Notes: a model not told the origin generated them from the sequence alone. Shown: positions 23,373-35,470, counted from the first letter of the stretch. The stretch is 64,000 bases of DNA from Ilex aquifolium (GCA_951799425.1 OX637391.1:25415701-25479700), one strand, 5' to 3'. Numbers and translations: made by a program.

Positions 23373-25708
23373 CTACTCCTCCACCAAATCTGGATACATG
23401 GGATCCGTCAACTCCTCCTCAACTTCTTGCTCTTCCGAAACCTTGAAGAATGGCTTGAGTCTTTGGCCATTTACTTTGAATGTTTGGCCATTCTCATGGT
23501 TTGTCACCTCAACAGCTCCGTTGGGGTAGGCCACCTTGACAAGATAGGGGCCATCCCAATGGGATCGGAGTTTTCCGTGAAAAATTGAGAGGCGAGAATT
23601 GTATAAGAGCACTTTTTGCCCGGGCTCAAATGATTTCCGTATGATGGAATTATCATGAAAGATTTTAGCCCGTTCCTTTGAGATTTTGGAGATCTCGTAC
23701 GCATCTCGTCGAATCTCTTCCAATTCATTCAGCTCTAACTTCCTATGATCACCGGCCATTCTCAAATTAAAATTTAAAGTCTTAATGGTCCAATAGGCCT
23801 TGTGTTCCATTTTGACTAGCAGGTGGCAAGCCTTTCCATAGATAAGCCGGTAGGGAGACATGCCCAAAACAGTTTTAAAGGCAGTGCGGTATGCCCATAG
23901 GGCATCGGTCAATCTATCGGACCAATCCTTCCTATTTGGGTTAACCGTTTTTTCTAGAATGTTCTTGATCTCCCTATTGGCTAGCTCGGCTTGGCCATTT
24001 GTTTGTGGGTGATAGGAAGTGGATACTTTGTGAGTGACGCCATATTTGAACATTAGAGATGCAAATGGCCTATTACAGAAATGTGATCCACCATCACTTA
24101 TTATTGCACGAGGCATCCTAAACCTCGAAAATATGTTCTCCTTAAGAAACTTGACTACGACCCAGTGGTCATTAGTCTTGGTCGGGATAGTCTCCACCCA
24201 CTTGGACACATAGTCCACTGCTAGGAGGATGTACAAATAACCAAATGTCATAGGGAAAGGACCCATGAAGTCGATGCCCCAACAGTCGAATAATTCTATG
24301 ACAAGCACAGGGGAAAGGGGCATCATGTTTCTTCGGGTCACACTACCCAAACGTTGGCATCTGTCGCATCCCTTACAAAACGAAACACAATTTTTGATAA
24401 GAGAGGGCCAGTAAAAACCTGATTGGAGAATTTTAGCCGAAGTCTTTTTCGCTGAAAAATGTCCACCGCATGCTTTGTGAATGGCAAAATGCAAGGACGT
24501 CCCGTTGTTCATTCTCAGGTACACATCTTCTCATGACTTGGTCGGGGCAGTACTTGAACAGGTACGAGTTGTCGAAGTAGAAGTACTTCACATCTGCCAT
24601 AAATCGTCTTCGATCTTCTAGGCTCCATTGCGGTGGTATATGTCCTGTTGCAAGATAGTTACATATATCAGCATACCAAGGACATACAAAATGAATTGAA
24701 AGCAAATGCTCGTCAGGGAAAAAGTCAGGGATAGGAATGTGCTCATCGGCCTCTTGCACCACAAGCCGGGATAAATGATCAGCCACTACGTTCTCAACTC
24801 CTTTCTTGTCCTTGATCGTCAAGTCGAATTCTTATAGGATGAGTATCCACCTAATGAGTCTCGGTTTTGCATCCTGCTTAGACAACAAATACTTCAAAGC
24901 AGAGTGATCAGTAAAGACAACAATAGGAGAACCAATGATGTAAGAACGAAATTTATCTAAGGCAAACACTACGGCTAGCAACTCTTTCTCGGTGGTAGTG
25001 TAATTCATCTGAGCCTCATTCATTGTTTTGCTAGCATAGTGTATTACATAGTGTGTATTTTATTCCCTTTGACCGAGCATTGCACCGACCGCATAATCAC
25101 TCGCGTCGCACATGAGCTCAAAAGGTAGATCCCAATTGGGTGGTCGCATGATCGGACGTGTAACTAGCATACTTTTAAGTTTTTTAAAGGATGCCTCACA
25201 ATCATCCGACCACTCGAATGGGACCTCCTTAGACAGCAGGTTGGTCAAGGGTCGGGCCAATGCACTGAAATTCTTTATGAATCGACGATAAAACCTTGAA
25301 TGGCCCAAAAACGACCGGATGCCTTTGATGGCTCTCGGCGTGGGGAGGTTGGAGATGGCCTCCACCTTGGATTTGTCAACTTCAATACCCCTTGCCGAAA
25401 CTATATGGCCAAGCACAATTCCTTTTGTCACCATAAAGTGACACTTTTCCCAATTCAAGACTAGATTCTTCTCCTCACATCTTGTTAGAACTTTCTCCAA
25501 GTTTGCCAAACATCCCTCAAATGAATCCCCAAACACCGAAAAGTCATCCATAAAGACCTCTACTATCTTTTCCACCATGTCACTGAAAATCCCCATCATA
25601 CAGCGTCGAAAAGTCCCCGGAGCATTGCATAGTCCAAATGACATGCGGCAGTAGGCAAAGGTACCATAGGGGCACGTGAAGGTGGTCTTCTCTTGATCCT
25701 CCAAAGCA
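23373..25708 (-). pseudogene. pol: D pol 3' part: reverse transcriptase C-half, RNase H, integrase
   Basis: It begins abruptly inside reverse transcriptase at [13 protein letters not shown], at the junction with [14 protein letters not shown], RNase [14 protein letters not shown] and the integrase [21 protein letters not shown] and [15 protein letters not shown] motifs follow. Stops lie near 25057 and 24830 and a frameshift near 24490; the last 383 codons are open to 23373. The gag, protease and N-terminal reverse transcriptase parts are absent, lost in the deletion inferred at 25708/25709. Confidence 0.9.
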
Positions 25709-27309
25709 AACTCATTTCACTTACTTTTGAGCTTTAAATTGTCTAAGTTATGACGATTGAAGTCTTAACATCAATTTGTTGTTTTGTAGTGGAATGAAGC
25801 TAAATGTGGCCTTTAAAGACCCTCCCATACCACTTGGGATGAAAGGAGTTGAAATGATAGTTTGAGGATAGATCGGGAGCAAAGAAATCAAGAAATTCAG
25901 AAAAGGATGCATAACAGTACCGGTACTCGGTACCGGTACCAAATGGTACCGGTACCCAGTACCGGTACTGAAAACCTACTGGAATCACAGTACCGGTACT
26001 GATTTCCTGAAGTGCTCAAATTCTGCAGATCTGCTCAGCTGTTTTGTGGACCCCTCCATGCTTTTCTCTGACACGCCCACCTTACTGTTCATCATGATTC
26101 ACACTCCCCTCTAGACTTGTGGAGTGAAGGCATTGAATGAAGAGAGGAGGATGGGATGTGCTGGGTGTGCAGACATGCTCTGCCACCCCCTGTCTTTCCC
26201 TGGCTGCTGCATCCCTATGAAGAAAATCACATCTGTAGACCCACTTCTCTCTGCAGGCACGTTTGTGGAAAAGGAAGAGTCTCCTGCAAGAGAGATATTC
26301 ATGTATTACATTAGATAGTTTTAGAGAGAGAAGCTTTGGCGAGGAAGACAGTGAATAGTAGATTCTAGAGAGAGAAAGTTGTAATTTTCACTTATTTTTC
26401 CAGTACATTGCCTTGCATTCTTCTCTAAGACTCTTGAGAACTTCTTTTAATGCCATTAATGTAAGTCATTTCATGCTTTACACTAGTTTAATGTTCTTTC
26501 CCACTTTCTACCATTAATGAATGAAAGTTCTTCATTTTCACAACTATGTAATGGTTTTAAATGCATTTTCTTGTAGCTTATGAATTATTGTACTTTGTAG
26601 CTTTAGAATTTCATAGATTTGCAATGCACTTTTATTACATAGTTATTTCCATTCCAAGTATGAGTAGCTAAACACTTTTTGTTGGCAAGACCAAGGGAAA
26701 TCCTCATTTGGGTATACCATTTCAACTCTCTCTACACCCTCCCTTTAGAGTCCCATGGTTCGGTTTGACCGGATTGAAGGTGGATGAATTGGTGAATCTT
26801 TGATAAACCCTAGGCCTAGTCACGGTTTATGCTTAGGCATTCACCAACATCATCCTCGGCTTTCCATGAATCAACCGTTCATTCTTGCTCAATCGGAGGA
26901 GTGATTTGAGTTGAGATAGTATACCTATTGGAGGGACCTCTTGGAATTGCCAACGCTCGTTCTCTCATTCTAAGTTCACCAAAACACACTTCACCAAACA
27001 ATCTCCAACAACAAGAATTTTACACTTTCTTTTGCACTAAATCACTTTCACATTTGCTCACTTCCTTCCCTGTGGAATCGACCTTGGAATACTTTCCAAG
27101 TAAAACACAACTCACGAAAGTCTCCTTGCGATTGGGGAGCATTTTTGTGCATACACATTCCATATCTACATCATCCCATTTCCCTTTCCTATTGCCCTTT
27201 CTTTTCACACTATCCCAAAGGGGGAGAAATCCTTCCTTCCGCTCATACATTGCATCATTTGAAGGATAGTAGTTAAAGGGTTAGGAATAGGATTGTTTTT
27301 GCTCAATCA
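25709..27309 (+). repeat. 5' LTR of H, lacking its first 42 bp
   Basis: It matches 37366-38995 almost base for base and ends GCTCAATCA. The first 42 bp of the 3' LTR (37324-37365) have no counterpart: the sequence changes directly into minus-strand D pol. It also has one fewer 29 bp palindrome unit than the 3' LTR. Confidence 0.92.
25916..26001 (+). repeat. CCGG palindrome array in the H 5' LTR
   Basis: Five GTACCGGTAC cores, two of them in the longer GGTACCGGTACC form, are separated by AAAT, CCA and AAAACCTACTGGAATCAC-type spacers. The same wording occurs at 37573-37687 and 35344-35470. Confidence 0.9.
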
Positions 27310-27313
27310 TTTT

Positions 27314-27330
27314 TGGCGCCGTTGCCGGGG
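27314..27330 (+). other. Primer-binding site of H (tRNA-Asp type)
   Basis: TGGCGCCGTTGCCGGGG lies four bases after the LTR end. It is the classic Athila primer site. Confidence 0.92.
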
Positions 27331-27373
27331 AGGGCTAGTGTCAAATCAAGGAAGTGATTTCCGAACAACGGAG

Positions 27374-27456
27374 GTAAGTCCCGTGATCTTCATCACGGGC
27401 TGAGGTACGTTGTTTCGTGTATATATTCTTGTTTGTTTACAATTTCATTTTTATAG
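27374..27456 (+). promoter_or_regulatory. Candidate leader intron with hairpin, H 5' leader
   Basis: GGAG/GTAAGT at 27371-27379 is a strong donor and TTTTTATAG at 27448-27456 a good acceptor, giving an 83-base interval 12 bases before the gag ATG. Inside, 27380-27399 forms a perfect 8 bp stem with loop CTTC. J has the equivalent donor, an acceptor and a hairpin at 41283-41363 (-), where the stem holds with G-U pairs. The interval may be a spliced leader or a packaging or dimer signal. Confidence 0.5.
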
Positions 27457-27468
27457 ATATCTTGTTGC

Positions 27469-28713
27469 ATGTGGGGAAGGGACGACTATCACCGATTAGT
27501 TAGACAACCCTTAGGCCCCAACATGAACATCGATCAAGACCCACCCGAGGATGCGGGTGACAATTTCGAAAATGTGGATGTCAACCCAAACATCCAAGGG
27601 GGTGGAAATTTTGACAATGTCGGGGTGAATCCAAATGCTCAAAGGGGTGGGGGGTTACCCGAAAATAGGATGCCTAACCCAAGAATGCAATATCCCCCTC
27701 CCGATGCTTTTGATAATGAGGATGCTAACCCGAATAGGCAAATGGGTGGGGGATTCCAACAACCTAGGATGCCCAACCCACGAGTGCAATTTCCCCCACC
27801 TAGGAATGAAGGGAACATCCAACTTGACCCTCCACCAAGGACAATGCGGGAGTTCCTTCAACCGACCTGTAGCTCCACACCATCATGCCTTGTCCTTCCT
27901 GTCCAAGCACATCTCTTTGTAATCAAACCATGGATGTTGCAACTACTCCCTAAATTCCATGGGGTTGAGAAGGAAAACCCTTATAGTCATCTAAAGTCTT
28001 ATGAGGAAATAGTTGCAACCTTTATCCCAAATTACAACATGGAAGAGATTGCAAGGATGAAACTTTTCTCTTTTTCCTTGGAGGGTAAGGCAAAGATTTG
28101 GTTTGATTCCATGGGACCTCGGACCATGCTATCTTGGGATCATATAGTTTCATTCTTTTTGAAAAAGTTTTTTCCGGTTCATAGAACCACTTCATTGAAA
28201 AAAGACATTCAAAACTTTTCTGAAAAACCCAATGAACAATTCTATCAGTGTTGGGAGCGATATAGAGATTTGATTCAATCCATACCACATCATGGTTTTA
28301 AATCGTGGCAATTGGTGAGTTTCTTCTATGAAGGAATCTCACCAAACCATAGGCAATTTATTGACATGATGTGCAATGGTGAATTTTTGAACAAAGACCC
28401 TGACGAGGCCCTTGATTCCTTTGGTACGTTGGCCGAAAATGCACAATCGTGGGATGTTAGGGATCCAAGTGATGTACCTAGGACAATGCCAGTGAGTAGT
28501 CAACCACCACGGGGAGGGATGTATGACTTAAAAGACCGTGAGGATCTACTTTCCCAAATTTCCAAATTGTCTAGGAAAGTGGATAGCCTTGAGGTGGAAA
28601 GGAGACGAGAGGTGTCTCATATGTCAAGAGCCGAGGAGGCTTGTTCTATTTGTGGGGGTGTCGATCATTCCACGTCGGAGTGTCCGAGCATTCCGGCACT
28701 TAAAGAGACATAA
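27469..28713 (+). CDS. gag: H gag polyprotein (capsid/nucleocapsid)
   Basis: 414 codons from an ATG that J shares (MWG start). After an Asn/Pro-rich N-terminus come MREFLQPT, FHGVEKENPYSHL, the gag core (WFDSMGPRTMLSW, FYQCWERYRDLIQ) and a zinc knuckle with Cys392 (CSICGGVDHSTSEC, CX2CX4HX4C). TAA at 28711-28713 ends it ten codons after the knuckle. The frame continues open into pol, and J has a Tyr codon at the matching place, so this is either a single nonsense change or a read-through stop. The protein would assemble virus-like particles in the cytoplasm. Confidence 0.9.
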   Translation: MWGRDDYHRLVRQPLGPNMNIDQDPPEDAGDNFENVDVNPNIQGGGNFDNVGVNPNAQRGGGLPENRMPNPRMQYPPPDAFDNEDANPNRQMGGGFQQPRMPNPRVQFPPPRNEGNIQLDPPPRTMREFLQPTCSSTPSCLVLPVQAHLFVIKPWMLQLLPKFHGVEKENPYSHLKSYEEIVATFIPNYNMEEIARMKLFSFSLEGKAKIWFDSMGPRTMLSWDHIVSFFLKKFFPVHRTTSLKKDIQNFSEKPNEQFYQCWERYRDLIQSIPHHGFKSWQLVSFFYEGISPNHRQFIDMMCNGEFLNKDPDEALDSFGTLAENAQSWDVRDPSDVPRTMPVSSQPPRGGMYDLKDREDLLSQISKLSRKVDSLEVERRREVSHMSRAEEACSICGGVDHSTSECPSIPALKET

Positions 28714-29028
28714 CATGAACAGGCCAATGCCTTCAACCAACCGAGGCAATCATTTCCTCAAAATTCCAACACTTACAATTCAGGGTATCGTGATCACCCT
28801 AATTTCAGTTGGAGGAATGAGAACCCCATTCCTTATGGCTCAAACACATATACACCTCCCGCACCTCCTAGGCAAGGCCAATTTCAATCCCAGGGTCAAG
28901 GGCAAGCCTCTAACTCCCAATACCCACGGTCTAATCCGCAAGGGTATCAATCCAATCCTCCCCCACAAAATTTCTCCCAACATGGTCCATCTAGTTCTTC
29001 CATCTACCAACCCCCTCATAAGAAGAAT

Positions 29029-32000
29029 TTGGAAGATATGCTCCACAATTTCATTCAAACCCAGACCACCCTCAATCAAACCTTCACTAATTTCATGCAA
29101 AGCCAAACCACCTTCAATAAGGACATTTCGGCCCAACTCACCAAGATCACCAATGCCATTGGGTTGTCTCAACAAGAGAAGGGAAAATTTCCCTCTCAAC
29201 CCCAACAAAATCCCAAAGGTCAAAATGTGGTTGAGTTGGCCGAGACTTCCCAGGAGGGTTTTGAGAAACTCAAAGCTGTCACCACACTTAGGAATGGTAA
29301 ACAAATTGAAAAGATGGTGGTGCCAAAGTTGACACCAAAGACCGCATTGCCAAAAGAAAAAGAAATTGAGAGTGAGGCCAAAGAAAGTGTGGTCGACAAG
29401 GGCGAGTCGAGTGAAAAGAGTGAGAGAGATGGGGTTGATAAAGAACATGTGCTTGATGATGGTTTATGCTTTCCTTCTATGTCCGCCCCTTTTCCCCATC
29501 GTTTGAAGCCACCTCTCAAGGTGGCTAATTATTCTGACATTTTGGATTTGTTTAAGCAGGTAAAGATCAACATCCCGCTCCTTGATGCCATCAAGCAAAT
29601 TCCGTCATGTGCCAAAATATTGAAGGACCTATGCACGGTGAAAAGAAAATTGAATGTCCGGAAGAGGGCATTTCTCACCGAGCAAGTGAGCTCAATTTTG
29701 AGGACTAACACTCCTCCCAAGTTCAAGGACCCAGGCTGCCCCACCATTGGAGATTGCCGGGTTGAACAAGCTTTGCTTGATTTGGGTGCCAGTGTCAATC
29801 TCCTCCCCTACTCAGTATATCAACAACTCAAGCTTGAGGAGTTGAAACCTACTCCCATCACGCTTCAGCTGGCGGATCGCAGTGTTCGCACACCAAGGGG
29901 AGTGGTTGAGGATGTTTTAGTCCAAGTGGACAATTTCTATTTTCCTGTTGATTTCATTGTACTCGATACTCAACCTGTTGCGAATCTTTGCTCCCAAATT
30001 CCTGTCATTCTTGGTAGACCCTTCCTTGCGACATCTAATGCTGTGATAAATTGCAGGAACGGTCTCATGAAGCTAGCCTTTGGAAACATGACAATGGAGC
30101 TTAATGTGTTCACCTTATCCAAGCAACCGGGGGACGATGAAGATGCACATGAGGTTAACCGGATTGATACTTTGATGGAAGAGCACATGGAGATGATGAG
30201 CACCTTGAGTTTAAGAGAGGACGGGTTTGTTGATGAGGAAGAAGTGAATGTAGGATTGGATGGGCATGGAGAAGTGGAGAGTTTGAAAGGGGTGGATAAG
30301 TGGATCCCAACATTTGAAAGACTCCCACACCAAGAGAAGAAGATATTTCCATCCGATGTACAAAAGCCTACTTTGGAATTGAGGCCACTACCTTCCCACT
30401 TAAAGTATGCATATCTTGGGGAAGATGAATCATTCCCGGTGGTGATTAGTTCGACATTGGATGCAAAGCAAGAAGGAGATCTCTTGGAGGTGCTGTGGAG
30501 ACATAAGGGAGCAATTGGGTGGACAATTGCGGATATCAAGGGGATAAATCCTACCATTTGCACACACCGGATCTACCTTGAAGAAGATGCAAAACCATCT
30601 CGCCAGCCACAAAGGAGATTAAATCCGATCATGAAGGATGTGGTACGGGATGAGGTTTTGAAACTACTTGACGTGGGCATTATCTTTCCAATTGCCGACA
30701 GTAAGTGGGTTAGTCCCACGCAAGTAGTACCCAAGAAGTCGGCTGTGACTGTGGTAGAAAATGAGGAGAATGAACTCATTCCAACAAGGGTAATCACTGG
30801 ATGGAGAGTGTGTATTGATTACCGGAAGCTCAACTTGTGCACAAGGAAAGACCACTTTCCATTCCCATTCCTCGATCAAGTGCTAGAACGGGTAGCGGGG
30901 CATCTTTTCTATTGCTTCTTAGATGGATACTCTGGCTACAATCAGATAGAGATTGCCCTTGAAGACCAAGAGAAAACCACCTTCACTTGCCCCTACGGTA
31001 CCTTTGCGTATCGTCGCATGCCTTTCGGGCTATGTAATGCGCCTGGAACATTCCAACGTTGCATGATGGGGATTTTTAGTGATATGGTGGAGAAGATTGT
31101 CGAGGTGTTTATGGATGACTTCTCAGTCTTCGGGGATTCTTTTGAGGGGTGTTTGGAAAATTTGGAGAAGGTGTTGGAGAGATGTGAGGAGAAGAATCTT
31201 GTGCTGAATTGGGAGAAGTGTCACTTTATGGTGACGGAAGGGATCGTGTTGGGTCACATAGTGTCGGCAAGGGGCATCGAAGTTGACAAATCCAAGGTGG
31301 AGGCCATCTCCAACCTTCCCACGCCGACAACTATCAAGGGTATCCGGTCATTTCTGGGCCATGCAGGTTTCTATCGCCGATTCATTCAAAATTTTAGCGC
31401 ATTGGCCCGACCCCTGACCAATTTACTGTCTAAGGAGATTCCTTTTGAGTGGTCGAATGAGTGTGAGGCATCATTTAAAAAATTAAAAAGCATGCTTGTC
31501 ACGCCTCCGATCATGCGACCACCCAATTGGGATCTACCCTTCGAGCTTATGTGCGACGCGAGTGACTACGCGGTTGGCGCAGTGCTTGGTCAGAGGAAGG
31601 ACAATCGACCGCATGTTATACACTACGCTAGCAAGACACTTAATGAGGCACAAATGAATTACACTACCACTGAAAAAGAATTGCTAGCTGTAGTGTTTGC
31701 TCTTGATAAATTCCGTTCATATATCATTGGTTCACCTATTGTTATCTTCACTGACCATTCTGCTTTAAAGTACTTGTTATCTAAGCAGGATGCGAAGCCA
31801 AGACTCATTAGGTGGATCCTCCTCCTACAAGAATTTGACTTGATCATTAAAGACAAGAAGGGAGTTGAGAATGTCGTGGCGGATCACTTGTCCCGACTGG
31901 TGGCACAAGAGACAAATGAGCATATCCCTATCACAGACTCCTTCCCTGATGAGCAATTACTGTCCATTCATTCTCATTGTCCTTGGTATGCTGATATTTG

Positions 32001-33288
32001 CAATTATCTTGCAACAGGACAAATCCCACCACACTGGAGCCCTGAGGATAAAAGGAGGTTTATGGCGGACGTTAAGTACTTTTACTTCGATAATCCGTAT
32101 CTGTTCAAGTACTGCCCAGACCAAATCATGAGGCGATGTGTGCCTGAAAATGAGCAGCGGAATGTCCTTGCCTTCTGTCACTCCCAAGCCTGTGCTGGCC
32201 ACTTCTCCGCCAAGAAAACTTCTTCAAAAATTCTCCAATCAGGTTTCTACTGGCCTTCTTTAATTAAGGATTGTATTTCATTTTGCAAAGAATGTGATAG
32301 ATGCCAACGTTTGGGGAATGTGACCCGGAGGAATATGATGCCCCTCTCCCCTGTACTTGTCATAGAGATATTCGATTGTTGGGGCATTGACTTCATGGGT
32401 CCCTTCCCTATGTCGTTTGGCTATCTATACATCCTGCTGGCAGTGGACTACGTGTCCAAATGGGTGGAGGCTATCCCAACCAAGACTAACAACCACCGGG
32501 TTGTAGTCAAGTTCTTAAAAGAGAACATTTTTTCGAGGTTCGGGACGCCTCGTGCGATGATTAGTGATGGTGGATCACACTTTTGTAACAGGCCATTTGC
32601 ATCTTTAATGTTTAAATATGGCGTTACTCACAAAGTATCCACCGCTTATCACCCACAAACAAATGGCCAAGCCGAGCTAGCCAATAGGGAGATCAAGACC
32701 ATCCTTGAAAAAACAGTTAACCCCAATAGGAAGGATTGGTTTGAGAGATTGATTGATGCCCTGTGGGCATATCGTACTGCCTACAAGACAGTTTTGGGCA
32801 TGTCTCCCTATCGGCTTGTCTATGGAAAGGCATGCCATCTGCCGGTAGAAATGGAACACAAGGCCTTTTGGGCCATCAAGACTTTAAATTTCAATATGAG
32901 AATGGCCGGGAAACATAGGATGTTAGAAATGAATGAATTGGAAGAGATTCGGCGGGATGCATACGAGAGTTCAAAAATTTCAAAGGAACGGGCGAAAATC
33001 TTTCATGATAACTCCATAGTGAGGAAATCATTCGAGCCCGGGCAAAAGGTACTCTTGTATAATTCCCGCCTCTCCATTTTTCCCGGAAAGCTAAGATCCC
33101 GTTGGGATGGCCCCTATCTTGTCAAGGTGGCCTACCCCAATGGAGCTGTTGAGATCACCAACCTCAAAGATGGCCAAACATTCAAAGTCAATGGCCAAAG
33201 ACTTAAGCCATTCTTTGAGGGCTTTGAAAACCAAGTGGTGGAGGAGGAGTTAACCGACCCGGTGTATCCAGAAGTGATTGAGGAATAA
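29029..33288 (+). CDS. pol: H pol: protease, reverse transcriptase, RNase H, integrase
   Basis: The open frame really begins at 28714, directly after the gag stop and in the same phase; 29029 is its first ATG. Protease is [11 protein letters not shown] with Asp251. Reverse transcriptase has [12 protein letters not shown] and VFMDDF (Asp696, Asp697). RNase H has MCDASD with Asp843 and [10 protein letters not shown]. Integrase has an HHCC domain (CDRCQRL) and a complete triad, Asp1121, Asp1180 and Glu1216, with the standard 35-residue gap. A GPY/F module (RWDGPYLVK) follows and there is no chromodomain, as in Athila. All catalytic residues I checked are present, so the enzymes could be active if gag-pol were made. 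Confidence 0.94.
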   Translation: MEDMLHNFIQTQTTLNQTFTNFMQSQTTFNKDISAQLTKITNAIGLSQQEKGKFPSQPQQNPKGQNVVELAETSQEGFEKLKAVTTLRNGKQIEKMVVPKLTPKTALPKEKEIESEAKESVVDKGESSEKSERDGVDKEHVLDDGLCFPSMSAPFPHRLKPPLKVANYSDILDLFKQVKINIPLLDAIKQIPSCAKILKDLCTVKRKLNVRKRAFLTEQVSSILRTNTPPKFKDPGCPTIGDCRVEQALLDLGASVNLLPYSVYQQLKLEELKPTPITLQLADRSVRTPRGVVEDVLVQVDNFYFPVDFIVLDTQPVANLCSQIPVILGRPFLATSNAVINCRNGLMKLAFGNMTMELNVFTLSKQPGDDEDAHEVNRIDTLMEEHMEMMSTLSLREDGFVDEEEVNVGLDGHGEVESLKGVDKWIPTFERLPHQEKKIFPSDVQKPTLELRPLPSHLKYAYLGEDESFPVVISSTLDAKQEGDLLEVLWRHKGAIGWTIADIKGINPTICTHRIYLEEDAKPSRQPQRRLNPIMKDVVRDEVLKLLDVGIIFPIADSKWVSPTQVVPKKSAVTVVENEENELIPTRVITGWRVCIDYRKLNLCTRKDHFPFPFLDQVLERVAGHLFYCFLDGYSGYNQIEIALEDQEKTTFTCPYGTFAYRRMPFGLCNAPGTFQRCMMGIFSDMVEKIVEVFMDDFSVFGDSFEGCLENLEKVLERCEEKNLVLNWEKCHFMVTEGIVLGHIVSARGIEVDKSKVEAISNLPTPTTIKGIRSFLGHAGFYRRFIQNFSALARPLTNLLSKEIPFEWSNECEASFKKLKSMLVTPPIMRPPNWDLPFELMCDASDYAVGAVLGQRKDNRPHVIHYASKTLNEAQMNYTTTEKELLAVVFALDKFRSYIIGSPIVIFTDHSALKYLLSKQDAKPRLIRWILLLQEFDLIIKDKKGVENVVADHLSRLVAQETNEHIPITDSFPDEQLLSIHSHCPWYADICNYLATGQIPPHWSPEDKRRFMADVKYFYFDNPYLFKYCPDQIMRRCVPENEQRNVLAFCHSQACAGHFSAKKTSSKILQSGFYWPSLIKDCISFCKECDRCQRLGNVTRRNMMPLSPVLVIEIFDCWGIDFMGPFPMSFGYLYILLAVDYVSKWVEAIPTKTNNHRVVVKFLKENIFSRFGTPRAMISDGGSHFCNRPFASLMFKYGVTHKVSTAYHPQTNGQAELANREIKTILEKTVNPNRKDWFERLIDALWAYRTAYKTVLGMSPYRLVYGKACHLPVEMEHKAFWAIKTLNFNMRMAGKHRMLEMNELEEIRRDAYESSKISKERAKIFHDNSIVRKSFEPGQKVLLYNSRLSIFPGKLRSRWDGPYLVKVAYPNGAVEITNLKDGQTFKVNGQRLKPFFEGFENQVVEEELTDPVYPEVIEE

Positions 33289-33515
33289 CAATTGGTCCTT
33301 TGTTCGCATGTACAGTTTCCTTTATTTTAATTATGTCATGTTTTTATTTCATGTCACTTACTTGTTGTTGCTATATAACTTTGTTTTCTTTTGAATCAAG
33401 ATCTTGGTGTGTTCGTCAAAAGCTCGAATGCGAGGTGTTTTCTTACCCTTCTCATCTTTTATTGTCTTTCATTGCATATGCTATCTTTTTGTTGCATTGA
33501 GGACACTGCATGATT

Positions 33516-33529
33516 CAAGTTGGGGGGTG
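33516..33529 (+). other. Post-pol polypurine motif of H
   Basis: CAAGTTGGGGGGTG lies about 230 bp after the pol stop, preceded by CATTGAGGACA. It almost equals the terminal tract TTAAGTTGGGGGG at 37311-37323. Equivalents lie in K (46637-46650), D (the C-run at 23131) and C (16297-16310). It may prime internal plus-strand synthesis. Confidence 0.6.
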
Positions 33530-35230
33530 AGGTGCACCACTTTTTAGATGCACCAGATTTTTTTTTGTGTACTCCAATTTTGTGTTGCATTGGTACAAAA
33601 TATGTGAGAAATTTTGAAAATTTTTGATGAAAAATACCTTTAAGTTGATCTGTATTCCCTTATGAAGTGAGTATGAACTGGATGACATGTTGATTGTTGC
33701 TGTGAACCTTGTGCACATGAGCTTACTATAGAAATGGATCCTATGCATAAGTATCACATATGTATTGATTTTTTCGAACTCATCTGTATGTGATTTATGA
33801 ATTTGTAATTTCAGTGATTTACGGGTTGGATTCATGTTTTAAGCTTGACATAAGTAGTGGAGATGAGTAAGGACCCATGAGAGTTTTAGTGCCAAACCTT
33901 TTTGGAGGGAACTTACGTTTACTCAAAGAAAATTTTTTTGATATCAAGTTTGTTCAATAGTCTCATTATGCTTGCTTTGGTTAGTTGCATTTGGTTAGTA
34001 GACTGATTTGTCTTGATCATGTAATGCTCTCCCCATGTGGACCTGGAAGTGATCTTAGGCCATTGTTGAATACTTTGAGCCTTAGCCCTTTTTCTTGAGA
34101 AAATTTTATCCCTAGTGCCGTGATTGAGCCCATTTTAAAATTTGTTTCTATGCCACACATTTGACCAAGCCAATGCAAAATGATAAAAATCTATCTCACA
34201 TTGGTTGTTCCTAGAGCTGAATATGAGTGAGTGCAAAAGAGAAGGAAGTGTGGTGTGGAAACTCCAACAAAAGGGATGAATGATTTGAAACTCAAAGAGT
34301 TGAATGAAAATCCAAGAAAAGGAGAAAAAGGGCTGAAAAGAATAAAGAGTGATCAAAAGAAAAGGAAGATGTTAAGAAGAGTTAAGAAAATAAACAAGGG
34401 GTGTGGTGATGGTGAGAAAATCAAAATCCCATGAAAAGGAAGTGTTTTTCCAACATTAAAGTCTCTCACTCGGAACAACCCTCTTTGTTGTCCTTTTTCC
34501 TTCATTTCTTTTACGTAGATATCACCCCAAGGCCCCGTTACAACCCTTAAAGCCCTAAGTGATCTAGAGAAGCATGGGAGAGGCATATTTGTTAAAGAAA
34601 TGATAAGTTTAGTCTTACTACCTAATGCACTAATATTCCATTCATGAGACTATGCCAAGGTTGCCTCATTTTCATATATGAACTTCATTTTTGGATTACA
34701 TGTGAGCACTTTGTTTTGAACACAAGATTCCATATCACATGTACACATGGAGTGCATACCAGTATAACGTGAGTGCAGTTATTGCTTAAGAGTGTCCCTT
34801 GGTGAGTTTTGCATTGAAACTGAGTTTGTCTAGCCTGTCGAATGTGAATTCTGTTTCGTAAATGCCCAAATTACTTGTTTAAATTCACATGCACACGAGT
34901 TGAAAATTAATTGGTAGGTGCATACTTCTGACTAGCATTGGGGACTATGGTTTTGCTCATGTGCATCTAGTTCGTTCAATTAAGAAATTTGTTAAAAAGC
35001 TCCATGCTTACAAGAATGAGGGAATATTTCTCAAGTTATTGATATTGACATATTTTAGGAATGAATTGATTCTGAACCTTATGATGTTTATTTTGGGTGC
35101 TCATTTTGATAGTTGAGAACAGAATTTGAATTTTTGTATGATGAATGTTCATAGGTTTAATTCACCTTGCAATTTCAATCATAAAGTGAGCATGATGGTT
35201 CGAGTTGTGGGTTATAATTGGAATATATCT
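33530..35230 (+). other. H conserved non-coding block
   Basis: About 1.7 kb without a credible gene. It aligns with D (21370-23130, -), K (46652-48420) and in parts E (60890-62340, -). Shared phrases are TAGTGGAGATGAGTAAG, GATCTTAGGCCAT and CCCTAGTGCCGTGATTGAGC, then a purine-rich stretch at 34220-34440. Conservation between diverged families without coding suggests a role in the RNA or DNA. Confidence 0.7.
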
Positions 35231-35343
35231 TTTCGAATGGAGTTGGAGTTAGAAGTAATGTGATGAAGTGTCTAGGAAGGGCCTAAGTTGATTTTGATTG
35301 AAGGAATGTTTCAGCAGGAGTAGTTTGGCGGACAAAGCAGAAC

Positions 35344-35470
35344 AGTACCGGTACTCGGTACCGGTACCAAATGGTACCGGTACCCAGTACAGGTACCAAA
35401 AACCTACTGGAATCACAGTACCGGTACCAAGTACCGGTACCAAATGGTACCGGTACCGAGTACCGGTACC
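35344..35470 (+). promoter_or_regulatory. CCGG palindrome array upstream of H ORF2
   Basis: Eight GTACCGGTAC-type units (one reading GTACAGGTAC) run from 35344 to 35470. The first 80 bp are almost identical to the LTR array at 25916-26001, including the CTACTGGAATCACAG spacer. It lies about 340 bp before the ORF2 ATG. Confidence 0.88.

Noticed and set aside
26928-27269. ORF of 113 codons present twice (also 38614-38955)
   Set aside because: Both copies lie in the two LTRs of H, which explains the duplication; there is no domain or coding signal.
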